Source of the DNA: UBA7672 sp965279205
Lineage (GTDB): Bacteria > Pseudomonadota > Alphaproteobacteria > Caulobacterales > Hyphomonadaceae
Direction of reading: 5' to 3'
DNA length: 64,000 bases
NCBI GenBank assembly: GCA_965279205.1
Contig: OZ257144.1
Location: 2,852,001-2,916,000 of the forward strand
Below, one piece after another: positions 16,825 to 26,193 of this stretch (positions within the stretch are counted from its first letter, which is position 1; the number at the start of each line of letters is the position of its first letter). Under the pieces are notes generated by a model, which did no database searches, was not told the origin of the DNA, and saw nothing but the letters and a program-made list of their open reading frames with translations. The position numbers and the translations under genes were made by a program.

Positions 16825-19269
16825 ATGCTTCCGAAGTCCGATCTCCCCATCGAGGATGTGATCCCGCAGATCCTCGCCGAGCTGCGGGAGAAGACGCGTC
16901 TGGTCATTTCGGCGCCGCCCGGCGCCGGCAAGACGACACGCGTGCCCCTGACGCTGCTGGAAGAAGCCTGGCCTTCCGGCCGCAAGCTCATCGTCGTCGA
17001 GCCGCGCCGGATTGCTGCACGCGCAGCTGCCGAACGGATGGCGGCGACGCTTGGCGAAAAGGTCGGCCAGACGATCGGCCTGCGCTCGCGCCTCGACGTG
17101 CGGACCTCGAAGGACTCCCGCATCGAAGTGGTCACCGAAGGTGTCTTCAGCCGGATGATCCTGTCGGATCCAGCGCTCGATGGCATCGCCGCGGTCCTGT
17201 TCGACGAGTTTCACGAGCGCTCGCTTGACGCCGATGAAGGACTGGCCTTCGCGCTGGATGCACAGTCGGTGCTGCGCGACGACCTGCGTATCGTCCTCAT
17301 GTCCGCGACCCTGCCCGGCAATCTGACACAGGACTTCTTTCCGGCGCCGGTTGTCGAAAGCCTTGGCCGCGCCTGGCCGGTGGAAACGAAATATCTGGGC
17401 TACGACTCGAAGCTTCGGCTCGAGGATCAGGTCGCCGCCGCGATCCGGCAGGCATTGCGCGAGGAGACCGGCTCCATCCTCGCCTTCCTGCCCGGCGTCG
17501 CCGAAATCCTGCGCACTGCTGACCGGATCGGCCCGGTTGCAGACAATGTGCACATCACGCCGCTCTACGGCGCTCTCTCGCCGCAGGAGCAGAACGAAGC
17601 CATCGCTCCGCCGGCAAAGGGCGAGCGCAAGGTCGTCATTGCCACCGACATCGCCGAGAGCGCGCTGACCATCGAGGGCGTGCGCGTCGTGGTCGATTCA
17701 GGGTTTGCGCGTGTGCCGCGCTTCGATCCATCGCTTGGCGCCTCGCGCCTCGAGACAGTTCGCCTCGCCGTCGCCAACGCCGACCAGCGGCGCGGCCGCG
17801 CAGGCAGGACGGGGCCAGGCGTCTGCTACCGGCTGTGGCGCGAAGCCGAGATGCGCGGGTTCGCAGCCTCTCCCTCGCCCGAGATCGACAATGCCGACCT
17901 CACCGGGCTTGCGCTCGACATGGCGCGTTGGGGCGCCAGGTCCCCAGGCGACCTGCGCTGGCTCAATCCTCCGCGCGATGCCGCCTGGAGGCATGCCAGG
18001 GGCGTCCTGCAGAATGGCGGGGCCATGAAGCCCGATGGCGAGCTGACGCCGATCGGCAAGCGGATCGGCGAGATCGCCCTGCCCCCGCGCCTTGCCCTGA
18101 TGGTGCTCCGCGCCGCCGAAACGGGCGACGAGATGCTCGGCGCCGAGATCGCCGCCCTGATGAGCGAGCGCGAACTCGGCGGACGCTCTGTCGACCTCGG
18201 CGAACGCCTGACCCGGTTCCGCTCCGACAACGGGCACCGAGCGCGGGCGATGCGGGACCTGGCGAAGCGGTGGGCGAAGGCTGCGGGTGGTGGGGATGTG
18301 GGTGGTGGGCAGGCAGGTAGCGTGTTTGTGCGCGCGTTCCCTGAGCGGATAGCGCGTGCGCGTGGTGGCGCTGCGGGACGCTTCCTCCTGGCAGGTGGTC
18401 GCGGCGCGATGCTGAACGAAACAGACCCCTTGGCGCGCGAACAATGGCTTGCCGTGGCCGATATGACCGGCGCGGGGCCTGACCTTCGCATCACGCTGGC
18501 AGCGCGGCTCACCGAAGCGGACGCGCTGGCTTCCGGTGTCGAGACGAAGGAGGAGGCGCGGTACGACGCAACCACTCGCCGGGTAAGAGCGCGGCGCACG
18601 CGGCGGATCGGCGCGATCGTGATCGAGGAAACGCCGTTGCCCTCACCGCGACCGGAGCTGGTGCGCGCAGGCCTGCTCGAGGCCGTGCGCGAGAGGGGCT
18701 TTGGTATCCTGCCCGCGTCAGCGGCGCTCGAAAGTGCGATCCAGCGTGTGACCTTGTTGGCGCAGACAATCGGCGCGCCGTGGCCTGCTGGATTTCGCGA
18801 AAGCCTGATGGCGAAGCTTGATGAGTGGCTTGGTCCGCTGCTGGAGGGCGCATCTTCGCTTGATGCGATCGATGGCGGTCAGCTGAAGTCGGCCGCGCTC
18901 ACGTTGCTGGACTGGCCGCTGCCCAGGGATCTGGAGCGGCTGGCGCCGACGCATTGGGAAACGCCAGTCGGCCGGCATGTCGAGATCGACTACGCGGCGG
19001 AGGGCGGGCCGCGCGTGGAGTGCAAGGTGCAGGAGGCATACGGCCTGGCGGCGCACCCCGCGGTGGCGGACGGCCGAATCGCACTGACGGTCGCCCTGCT
19101 CTCGCCGGCCATGAGACCGGTCGCGACAACCCGCGATCTGCCGGGGTTCTGGCAAGGCGGGTATCACGACATGCGAAAAGACATGAAGGGACGCTACCCA
19201 AAACACGAATGGCCAGATGACCCAGCGTCCTCAGCACCTACGAGTCGCGCTAAGCCCAGAAAACGCTAG
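16825..19269 (+). CDS. hrpB: ATP-dependent RNA helicase HrpB
   Basis: 814 residues, the normal HrpB size. Motif I APPGAGKTT at 30-38; EPRRIAARAAAERMA (motif Ia); the DEFHERS box near residue 130, the HrpB variant of DEAH; SAT motif III; ATDIAESALTIEGV and QRRGRAGRTGPG (motifs V and VI). The C-terminal HrpB-specific region includes LPRDLERLAPTHWETPVGRH. It is a DEAH-box helicase of unknown physiological substrate in most bacteria. GC-rich in-frame sequence at 18280-18330 encodes a Gly-rich insertion (GGGDVGGGQAG) that is probably a surface loop. Confidence 0.94.
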   Translation: MLPKSDLPIEDVIPQILAELREKTRLVISAPPGAGKTTRVPLTLLEEAWPSGRKLIVVEPRRIAARAAAERMAATLGEKVGQTIGLRSRLDVRTSKDSRIEVVTEGVFSRMILSDPALDGIAAVLFDEFHERSLDADEGLAFALDAQSVLRDDLRIVLMSATLPGNLTQDFFPAPVVESLGRAWPVETKYLGYDSKLRLEDQVAAAIRQALREETGSILAFLPGVAEILRTADRIGPVADNVHITPLYGALSPQEQNEAIAPPAKGERKVVIATDIAESALTIEGVRVVVDSGFARVPRFDPSLGASRLETVRLAVANADQRRGRAGRTGPGVCYRLWREAEMRGFAASPSPEIDNADLTGLALDMARWGARSPGDLRWLNPPRDAAWRHARGVLQNGGAMKPDGELTPIGKRIGEIALPPRLALMVLRAAETGDEMLGAEIAALMSERELGGRSVDLGERLTRFRSDNGHRARAMRDLAKRWAKAAGGGDVGGGQAGSVFVRAFPERIARARGGAAGRFLLAGGRGAMLNETDPLAREQWLAVADMTGAGPDLRITLAARLTEADALASGVETKEEARYDATTRRVRARRTRRIGAIVIEETPLPSPRPELVRAGLLEAVRERGFGILPASAALESAIQRVTLLAQTIGAPWPAGFRESLMAKLDEWLGPLLEGASSLDAIDGGQLKSAALTLLDWPLPRDLERLAPTHWETPVGRHVEIDYAAEGGPRVECKVQEAYGLAAHPAVADGRIALTVALLSPAMRPVATTRDLPGFWQGGYHDMRKDMKGRYPKHEWPDDPASSAPTSRAKPRKR

Positions 19270-19623
19270 GTCAAACCTTACGGCACTTGACGTTTACGTA
19301 CGGAACAGCGCAATAGCGCCTGTCTTTACGAACTATTTTACATACCCATAGTTCGAAATCACAGTACCGTGTATTCGAATCAAGTGCCAATAGCGATGAC
19401 GGAATGTCGCGGTTTTTGTGCGCGCTTGCGGCAAATGTCGTGTCTTTTAGGCCAGATTCTGCGAGATTTTTACCGGTGTCTCCACATCGCGATTGACGCG
19501 CCGTACCGCAAACCGCAATTTCAAACTGCGCGAACCGTTGCAATGACATCGGGGGCGTCGGCGTCCGCAAGATCATAAATCAGGACACCGCGGGAGCACT
19601 CGTCCATTTGGAGGAAAGCGCGC
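19270..19623. other. AT-richer intergenic region upstream of TonB-dependent receptor
   Basis: 354 bases of visibly lower GC than its flanks, typical of a regulated promoter region. TTGACG at about 19287 resembles a -35 but its spacing partner GCAATA is poor. The reverse strand has an open frame ending RKDRRYCAVPYVNVKCRKV, but it has no start or ribosome site, so I do not call it. No Fur, Irr or TPP-type element recognised. Confidence 0.4.
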
Positions 19624-22491
19624 ATGGCGCAGCTAAACCGTTTTTCGCTTGTGAGCCTGCTTGCGCTCGGCATGGCCATGCCGGCCTTCGCGCAGGTTAC
19701 CCCGGCAGAGCCAGCCGACCAGCCACCGGCTGAGGAAGCCGACCAGGGCCGCGACGTCGTCGTCGTCACCGCCAACAAGCGGGAAGAAACCGTCCAGGAC
19801 GTCGCCGTCGCCGTTACGGCCGTGACCTCGGAGATGCGCGATGAACTCGGCATCAGCACCATCACCGACCTGACCAACCTGACGCCGGGCTTGTCCTACA
19901 CCTCGGCCAACGAGCGCGTCACGCTGCGCGGCGTCGGCCGCAACACCAACAACTTCGGCGCCGAGCCCGGCGTGGCGAACTACACGGACGGCATCTACCA
20001 GTCGTTCGCCTCGATCGCCGGCCGGGACAATCTCTTCATCGACCGCATCGAGGTCCTCCGCGGTCCGCAAGGCACGCTGTACGGCCGCAACTCGATCGGC
20101 GGCGCGCTGAACATCATCTCGAAGCGCCCGACGGATGACTTCGAAGGCGAGTTCCGCCTCGGCGCTGGCAACTACGACCAGGCCAAGGTCGGCCTGTCGC
20201 TCTCCGGCCCGCTCGTCGAGGACTGGCTGCGCGGCCGCGTGGTCGCCGTGAAGGAAGTCCGCGACGAAGGCTTCTACGTCAACCGCGGCACCGGCGAGAC
20301 CGAAGGCTACAACATCAACAACTGGAACGCCGAAGTCCAACTCGAAGGTGATGTTGGCGACCGCTTCCATTGGTGGACCAAGTACACCACCGGCCGCTAC
20401 ACGATGGCTGGTCCTCCGGGCGGCCGCACCGGCGCCGGCTCGGCCGCGCCCTACAACCGCAACTTCGCTGCGGGCGGCGTGATGCCGCAAGCGGGCTGGG
20501 TGTTCTCAGGCAACACCTCCATCATTGGCTACGCGCAAGATGGCACGCTTCAGGAGAACCCGCGCTTCCTCAATCCGGGCTCTACCGATCTCAACGACTC
20601 GCACGCGCGTTATGCGGATCTGGATTCGTATGACGATTTCGCGCTGGAGATGGTCTACGAGACCGGCCCGTTCGACATCAAATATGTCGGCGGCTACATT
20701 TACTATAACTACAACCTATACGGCGACCAGGACGGCACGCCGGCGAAGTCGGCGACTTATAACGCGTACAACCTGTTCGTGCCGAACGCGAACCCGGCGG
20801 TGTTCAACGCTTGCTTCCCGGGCGTGACGGCGGCCAACCCGACTCCGGGCGTGCCGACGGCGGCGCAGATCTCGGCGCGGACCGGCTTTGCCGGCTTCCC
20901 GACCTCGACGATCCCGCTGGCCTGCGGCGGCGCCGGCACCTCGACTGGCGTGCGCACGTCAAACTTCGACAACACGCTGGACAGCTACCACGAGAACCGC
21001 GCGTTCTTCTCGAACGAGGTGAACTTCATCTCGACGATCGACGGTCCGCTGCAGTGGATCGCGGGTCTTTATGCCTACCAGGAGAACTTCGAGCAGCCGA
21101 TCACGACCCGCCTGCCGAACGAGCCGACGGCGAGCGCCATGCTCAACCTGATCACCGGCCTGCCGATGGCGAACCCGAACCGCGTTCTGACCTATACGAA
21201 CAATATCGGTCTCAACAACGCGTACGGCGCCTACGCCCAGTTCGACTACCAGTTCACGGACGAACTCAAGGCGACTCTCGGTGCGCGCTACTCGATCGAC
21301 AACAAGCACATCGATGAAGAAGCGATGTTGAACTGCTTCATCATCTGCAACGCGCCGACCGCCTTTGGCGGCTTCGGTCCGCTGCCGGCTTCGTTGATCG
21401 CCAACATCACCCCGTTCGTCTGGAACGGCGTGGCGCCTGCCGGCTTCACCGGCCCACAACCCGGCGTCTCGACCGCAACCACGACCAACCCGACGGGTGT
21501 GACATTCAACAACACCACAGGCATCTCCAGCCGCACGCTGGAAGCCGAGTGGAGCGCCGTGACCGGCACCGCCGGCCTCGAGTGGACCCCGACGAACGAC
21601 ACCCTGGTGTTCGGCCGTTACAGCCGCGGCTACAAGACGGGCGCGTTCAACGCCTCGTCGCTGGCGCCGCTGCCGAAGACGAACCCGGAATTCGTCGACG
21701 CCTACGAACTCGGCTGGAAACAGGAAATCCCGGAATGGGATCTCACCGCCAACATGGCGCTGTTCCTCTACGACTATAAGGACATCCAGACGCCTCTCAC
21801 CGAAGTGCTCAACCAGGGCACGGTCGGCGAGACGCAGCTGACTGCCCTGCGCAACGTGCCGAAGGTGCAGACTACCGGCTTCGAACTTGAATCCGTGTGG
21901 CGTCCGGTCGACGACCTCACCCTGCGCTTCACCTACGCCTACCTGAAGCCGGAAGTGAAAGAGAGCGGCGTCTACCTCAACTCGCTGATCCCGCGGAACA
22001 TCACGAATACGGCCGACCCGGCCTATGTGAACCCGCTGCAGTCGGTTGAAGGCAACGTCCTGCCGCAGTCGCCGGAGAACAAGGTCGCGTTCAACGCGTC
22101 CTACATGTTCAACTTCGAAGACGGCTCGTCGCTGCTGCCCTCGCTCAGCTACTACTGGCGCGATGGTTTCGCCTCGGACATCTTCAACAACCCGACCGAG
22201 ATCACCCCGGCGTTCGACCAGACCGACTTCCGCCTGCTGTGGAACGATGCTGACGGCTACTTCACCGTCATCGGCTTCGTCCGCAACGCGTTCGACGAAG
22301 TCGGCTACGACTCGGTGTCCTCGACCCTGCGCACCAACCCGACGGTTGGCTCAGCGGGCTGCGTCACCGGCGTCACCTGCTTCAACCCGGCCCAGCCGGT
22401 CTCGGCGACGAACGTGCCGGGCGCCTACTACCAGAACTTCACGCAGACCCAGCCCCGCACCTGGGGCGTGGAACTGCAGGTCCACTTCTAG
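19624..22491 (+). CDS. TonB-dependent outer-membrane receptor
   Basis: 955 residues, complete. GGAGG precedes the ATG by 9 bases. Signal peptide ends AMPAFAQ; TonB-box-like DVVVVTANKREETVQDVAVAV follows at about 40-60. The plug carries LTPGLSYTSANERVTLRGVGR, DRIEVLRGPQGTLYGRNSIGGALN and IISKRP, all diagnostic. The barrel ends in VELQVHF with terminal Phe. Relatives import sugars, siderophores, cobalamin or aromatic compounds; the NTNNFGAEPGVANYTDGIYQ signature groups it with the large receptor expansion seen in Caulobacterales and sphingomonads rather than with known siderophore receptors. A strong terminator follows and a 15-bp tandem repeat spans the stop codon. Confidence 0.92.
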   Translation: MAQLNRFSLVSLLALGMAMPAFAQVTPAEPADQPPAEEADQGRDVVVVTANKREETVQDVAVAVTAVTSEMRDELGISTITDLTNLTPGLSYTSANERVTLRGVGRNTNNFGAEPGVANYTDGIYQSFASIAGRDNLFIDRIEVLRGPQGTLYGRNSIGGALNIISKRPTDDFEGEFRLGAGNYDQAKVGLSLSGPLVEDWLRGRVVAVKEVRDEGFYVNRGTGETEGYNINNWNAEVQLEGDVGDRFHWWTKYTTGRYTMAGPPGGRTGAGSAAPYNRNFAAGGVMPQAGWVFSGNTSIIGYAQDGTLQENPRFLNPGSTDLNDSHARYADLDSYDDFALEMVYETGPFDIKYVGGYIYYNYNLYGDQDGTPAKSATYNAYNLFVPNANPAVFNACFPGVTAANPTPGVPTAAQISARTGFAGFPTSTIPLACGGAGTSTGVRTSNFDNTLDSYHENRAFFSNEVNFISTIDGPLQWIAGLYAYQENFEQPITTRLPNEPTASAMLNLITGLPMANPNRVLTYTNNIGLNNAYGAYAQFDYQFTDELKATLGARYSIDNKHIDEEAMLNCFIICNAPTAFGGFGPLPASLIANITPFVWNGVAPAGFTGPQPGVSTATTTNPTGVTFNNTTGISSRTLEAEWSAVTGTAGLEWTPTNDTLVFGRYSRGYKTGAFNASSLAPLPKTNPEFVDAYELGWKQEIPEWDLTANMALFLYDYKDIQTPLTEVLNQGTVGETQLTALRNVPKVQTTGFELESVWRPVDDLTLRFTYAYLKPEVKESGVYLNSLIPRNITNTADPAYVNPLQSVEGNVLPQSPENKVAFNASYMFNFEDGSSLLPSLSYYWRDGFASDIFNNPTEITPAFDQTDFRLLWNDADGYFTVIGFVRNAFDEVGYDSVSSTLRTNPTVGSAGCVTGVTCFNPAQPVSATNVPGAYYQNFTQTQPRTWGVELQVHF

Positions 22492-22515
22492 TTGATCACT
22501 TTCTAGTCGATCACT
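22486..22515 (+). repeat. 15-bp tandem duplication across the receptor stop codon
   Basis: TTCTAGTTGATCACT is immediately repeated as TTCTAGTCGATCACT (one mismatch). Unit 1 contains the TAG stop at 22489-22491; unit 2 supplies a second in-frame TAG, so readthrough would add only five residues, ending again in Phe. Confidence 0.8.
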
Positions 22516-22543
22516 GGCGGCCTCTCCCGCCATCGACACCCTC

Positions 22544-22573
22544 AGCGCCGGCCCGAAAGGGCCGGCGCTTTTC
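22544..22573 (+). terminator. Rho-independent terminator after the TonB-dependent receptor
   Basis: An 11-bp perfect GC-rich stem (AGCGCCGGCCC at 22544-22554, complementary arm 22559-22569) with a GAAA tetraloop is followed by TTTTC. It lies 52 bases past the receptor stop. Confidence 0.9.
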
Positions 22574-22724
22574 ATTTCGGGGTTGAAATTTCGTTCTCAA
22601 GTACAGGCCCAACGTCGCGCACGACGCTCTGGCAACAGTGCGATTGAAATCAGACATCCGAGAAAGAAATGCGATGGAGCGTTGTCGGCCCTATGCGATC
22701 ATTCGCTGAGAACTGTTGCTGTGA

Positions 22725-24689
22725 CTACGGACGTGCTTCGACATGTTGCAGTTTCTGACAGACTGGAGCCTTTTCGGTCTTGCAGAAGTCGGGACGTGCG
22801 CCTGTGGTCTCCCAATATTGAAGCACACCGTTCTGCTCGACGAGCGACAGGAAGCGTGGATCGACGCGCAAGGCGGCGGTCTGTGGCGCAAAATGTCCGG
22901 CCTGAACCAATGAGCCGAGGACAGGTCTCGCGGCCAGCGCCAGCGCCGAGTCGATATCGCCAAGCAATGAAACAACTCCGAGTGCGGCTTCTGCCGGAAG
23001 CGCTCCCTGGTCGGCGCAGGTTCTTGCCCGCACCGCTGTCCGCAACCGCGAGGCATTGTTGCGAACGGCCAGTCCCGCCGCGATGTCTTTCCAGCACTGA
23101 ACCGTTTCGGATGACGCAGATGCGGGAGGATGATCGAGCAAGCTGGCGGCATCGCCGACGCCGCCAAGGAGGGCGGATCTCACCCTGTAGTGCCACAGTT
23201 GGGAATTCACGGACGCTAGTCGACCAACGATTTTGAACTGCTCTTCGGCGTCCGCCTTCCTACCGGCCAAGGCAAGCGCCATCGCATATCCCGTGCGCTT
23301 AGGAGCCGAGAGAGGGTCGCCAGCGACAGCGAGAGACAGGTGCGGAAAAGCCTTTTCAGTCAGCCCCACGCCACGCAGGAAGGTGGCGTAGAAATTGTTG
23401 AGGGTGGCATCCGACGGCTTCGCTTTGAGGCCAGCCAGCAACGCCCGTTCACGAGACAACAGGGGCTCACGCCGGACAACACTAAGCTGGTAGTTTGACA
23501 GGTTTGACCACGAATTCTCGGGATCGAGTTTGAGGCCCCGCTCGGTGGCAGCCTCCGCCTCAGAGATGAGGCCCGGTCTTGCTGATTCAGGCGCCGCGTC
23601 AATCGTGATCAGAATTGTGAGCCCCAGCGTACCGCTTATGGTCGCGCTGTCGGGCGCCTTCTGGGCGAGTTCGCGAGCGACAGGGATGGTGTCGAGCGAG
23701 GGGTTGCGAGTGTCGCGGCAGGCCCGCGCGATCAAGGCGCCGAGCTCAATGATCCGATTGGACAGGCCTTCGGCCCTCTCGATAAAGCAGGCAAGTGTGT
23801 CGGTAGCGAGCGCCGCCGCCTGGACGCCTAGAAGCTCTTCGTTGCTGCCCTTCCGTGTTTCGGACCACAAAGCCGTACGGCTTGGAACATCCTCCAGCCG
23901 GACGGAGATGGCGATCATCGATCCATCAGCCTGGATGTCACCACTGAGTGCGTACCTCGCGCCGAGGATCTTCGCACGGTCGAGGCGGTCGGCGGACGAC
24001 GTGCCGACCGTTTCGCTCGGCGCTATCGTTGGCAGGTGCATGGCGGTGAGGGTTGAGACGGTTTCATCGTTTGCGATCGCGGCGATGGCAGCAACAGGAC
24101 CGTCTGGCCTTGCCGTGAAGCCGAAGAAGGCGATCTGGCTTGGGGTAGGTGCGGATACCTGCTGCTTACCGCCGAACATGGCAAAAGCACCGATGACGGT
24201 GACGATTGCGGTCGCTATCGCACCACCGATGATCGCCGCGCGGCGGGGAATATGTCTTCCTGTCGGCGCTGCCGTCGCTTCAGAGGGATTCGTCTTGGGC
24301 GACGGCAAAACGAGGCGCGCCAGCGCCAAGCGCGGCTCACCAAATTCAGCCTCACGGCCCGGCTTCCAGTGCATGAAGTCGATCACCTGGAACTGGCGAA
24401 ACCCGAGTGGAGGTATCGCGCCGTCGAGCGAGATCGGCACGAGCTTTCGCGTATCACGCGCCGCTCCCGCTTCATCAGCGACCCAGGCTGACGCAATGGA
24501 GGTGTTTGTCCAAACAACCACCACGGCCTTGGCGGCTTTCAACTCGGCCTCGGTTTCTTCGAGATAGCGACTGCCGCCCGCGAGATCGCGGTCCCACCAG
24601 ACGGAATAGCCCGACTGACGAAGCGCCTCGGCGAGTGGTTCGACGTGCGCCCGGTCTTCCCGCGAATAGGACAGAAAGATATCGGCCAT
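22725..24689 (-). CDS. TIR-domain membrane protein with TolB-N-like and TPR regions (TIR protein B)
   Basis: 654 residues from the ATG at 24689 with GGGG five bases upstream. Paralogue of the protein at 13872-15920, with the same order: TIR (1-125; DIFLSYSRED, YSVWWDRDLAGG, VVVWTNTSI, Glu73 in WVADEAG), basic linker, membrane helix at about 151-172, TolB-N-like region (AFFGFTARPDG, ALSGDI, TALWSETRKG) and TPR-like helices. It ends LQYW-x2-TG-x2-PDFC followed by a second Cys. Glu73 and the Cys motif are shared by both. Identity elsewhere is low, so the duplication is old or the two came separately. Role unknown; signalling, NAD metabolism or defence are options. Confidence 0.8.
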   Translation of the reverse strand: MADIFLSYSREDRAHVEPLAEALRQSGYSVWWDRDLAGGSRYLEETEAELKAAKAVVVVWTNTSIASAWVADEAGAARDTRKLVPISLDGAIPPLGFRQFQVIDFMHWKPGREAEFGEPRLALARLVLPSPKTNPSEATAAPTGRHIPRRAAIIGGAIATAIVTVIGAFAMFGGKQQVSAPTPSQIAFFGFTARPDGPVAAIAAIANDETVSTLTAMHLPTIAPSETVGTSSADRLDRAKILGARYALSGDIQADGSMIAISVRLEDVPSRTALWSETRKGSNEELLGVQAAALATDTLACFIERAEGLSNRIIELGALIARACRDTRNPSLDTIPVARELAQKAPDSATISGTLGLTILITIDAAPESARPGLISEAEAATERGLKLDPENSWSNLSNYQLSVVRREPLLSRERALLAGLKAKPSDATLNNFYATFLRGVGLTEKAFPHLSLAVAGDPLSAPKRTGYAMALALAGRKADAEEQFKIVGRLASVNSQLWHYRVRSALLGGVGDAASLLDHPPASASSETVQCWKDIAAGLAVRNNASRLRTAVRARTCADQGALPAEAALGVVSLLGDIDSALALAARPVLGSLVQAGHFAPQTAALRVDPRFLSLVEQNGVLQYWETTGARPDFCKTEKAPVCQKLQHVEARP

Positions 24690-24976
24690 AAAAGCCCCGG
24701 TCCCCGCTCTTGAGGCCGTCACACCCTAGCAAGACTTTCGGGTGAACACCAACGAATGCCGGAATGCCGCGACGAAGGCCTCGATCAGATTATCGGCGAC
24801 CTGCGTCGTCGCGATCGGGCAAGCGAATGGAGAAATCTGGCTCAAAGCGATCGCTCCGACCGTAGGCGTGAGCCACGAGCTGTATTCCGATCGATGGACC
24901 TTGACCACAAGCCGCAGCGTTCCGATGGTTGCTAGTCCTGTTGCTGTAACCGGACCGCCGCTTTCGGGGGCCTTGT

Positions 24977-25894
24977 ATGAAACGCCTTCTAGCTACTGCT
25001 CCGTTCGCCGTTGCGCTGTTGCTCGCCTTTGCCTGCACGCCAGGACCCGCCAAGACCCCGGCACCGGTCGCCGCAGCGCCCGCTGCACCAATCCCCTATG
25101 GCGCCAACAAGGACGCCAGCGGAACGTTCGTCCACGACGGGGTAACGCTTTACTATGAGACCTATGGCCAAGGCGATCCGCTGCTGCTGGTGCATGGCAA
25201 TGGCGCCAGCATTGGCATGTTCGCGGCACAGATCGAGCACTTCAAAGACAAGCACAAAGTGATCGCCATGGACAGCCGCGACCAGGGGCGGTCAACGGAC
25301 AGCCCCGACGCGATTACCTACGAAAAGATGACAGACGACTTGGCGGCGCTGATCGACCATCTCGAGACTGGTCCGGTGGACGTGATCGGCTGGAGCGACG
25401 GCGGCATCGAGGCGTTACTGCTCGGCGTGCGCCATCCCGACAAGGTCAAGAAGATCGTCTCCATGGCGGCAAACCTCAACCCGAGCGCGGACGCGTTCGA
25501 TCCGGATGTCGATGCGTTGATCAAGTCGATGATGGAGATGCCAGACGACGTGAAGGCGACCCCGGCCGGCAAGCGCCAGCTCAAGGTCGTGGGCATGATG
25601 TTGAGGGAGCCAAATATCCCACCGGCGCTGCTGAGCAAAGTAGCGGCGCCGACCCTGGTGCTGGCTTCCGACCACGACCTGATCCGGCTGGAGCATATTG
25701 TGACGATCTACGAAAGCCTGCCGAACGCACAGCTCGCCATCTTCCCGAGCGCCACCCACCTGATCCCGTATGACGACCCTCAGACGTTCAATGGTGCGAT
25801 CGACCGCTTCCTGGCGACGCCGTTCAGGAAGATTGATCGTATCCCGGAGACCATGGCGTCGTTCGAGAAGGTTATGGCTGGGCTGGCGCATTAG
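24977..25894 (+). CDS. Lipoprotein alpha/beta hydrolase
   Basis: 305 residues. Lipoprotein signal MKRLLATAPFAVALLLAFAC (Cys20), then a Pro/Ala linker. The alpha/beta fold is clear: LLLVHGNGASIGMF oxyanion region, MDSRDQGRS, nucleophile elbow GWSDGG (Ser), a likely acid in ASDHDLIRLEH and the base in SATHLIPYD. It probably acts on a small ester or lactone at the cell envelope; substrate unknown. Single-gene unit: it is divergent from TIR protein B across 287 bases and followed by a gene-poor stretch. TTGACC near 24900 may be part of its promoter but the -10 is unclear. Confidence 0.85.
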   Translation: MKRLLATAPFAVALLLAFACTPGPAKTPAPVAAAPAAPIPYGANKDASGTFVHDGVTLYYETYGQGDPLLLVHGNGASIGMFAAQIEHFKDKHKVIAMDSRDQGRSTDSPDAITYEKMTDDLAALIDHLETGPVDVIGWSDGGIEALLLGVRHPDKVKKIVSMAANLNPSADAFDPDVDALIKSMMEMPDDVKATPAGKRQLKVVGMMLREPNIPPALLSKVAAPTLVLASDHDLIRLEHIVTIYESLPNAQLAIFPSATHLIPYDDPQTFNGAIDRFLATPFRKIDRIPETMASFEKVMAGLAH

Positions 25895-26193
25895 CTAAGC
25901 CTGTTCGGCGCCGGGAATAACCACCTCCGGCGAATTGCGGACGGTAGGGTGGGTTGGAGCGAACGGCCGGAGTTGGCCCAATGCGATCAGTCAGCAAGAC
26001 CGGATGCAGGGATGGGCTGGCTTTTATCGAGCAGACAGGGAGCGCTCCGACAACGCCGCGTGTAACTCGCCATTGCGCGCTGCCAGGCTGACGATGCGCT
26101 GCTCGAGCTGCTCAACCTTGAGGGCGTGCAGGTCAAGCCGAACCTGAAGCGAGCGCAATCAACGTGACAGTCCTGCTGCGGGACTAGCCCCCG
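25895..26193. other. Gene-poor stretch with a possible 44-residue coiled-coil frame (minus, 26024-26158)
   Basis: No confident gene. On the minus strand a 44-codon frame from a TTG at 26158 to TAA at 26024 encodes MRSLQVRLDLHALKVEQ followed by further Leu/Ile heptad-like spacing and AARNGELHAALSE. It reads like a short coiled coil, or like the N-terminal piece of a broken gene, but it has no ribosome site. Listed because its composition is coding-like, unlike the rest of the gap. Confidence 0.25.

Noticed and set aside
19271..19576. Cys-containing frame on the minus strand downstream of hrpB
   Set aside because: No start codon with a ribosome site, no homologous pattern known to me, and the region is a probable promoter.
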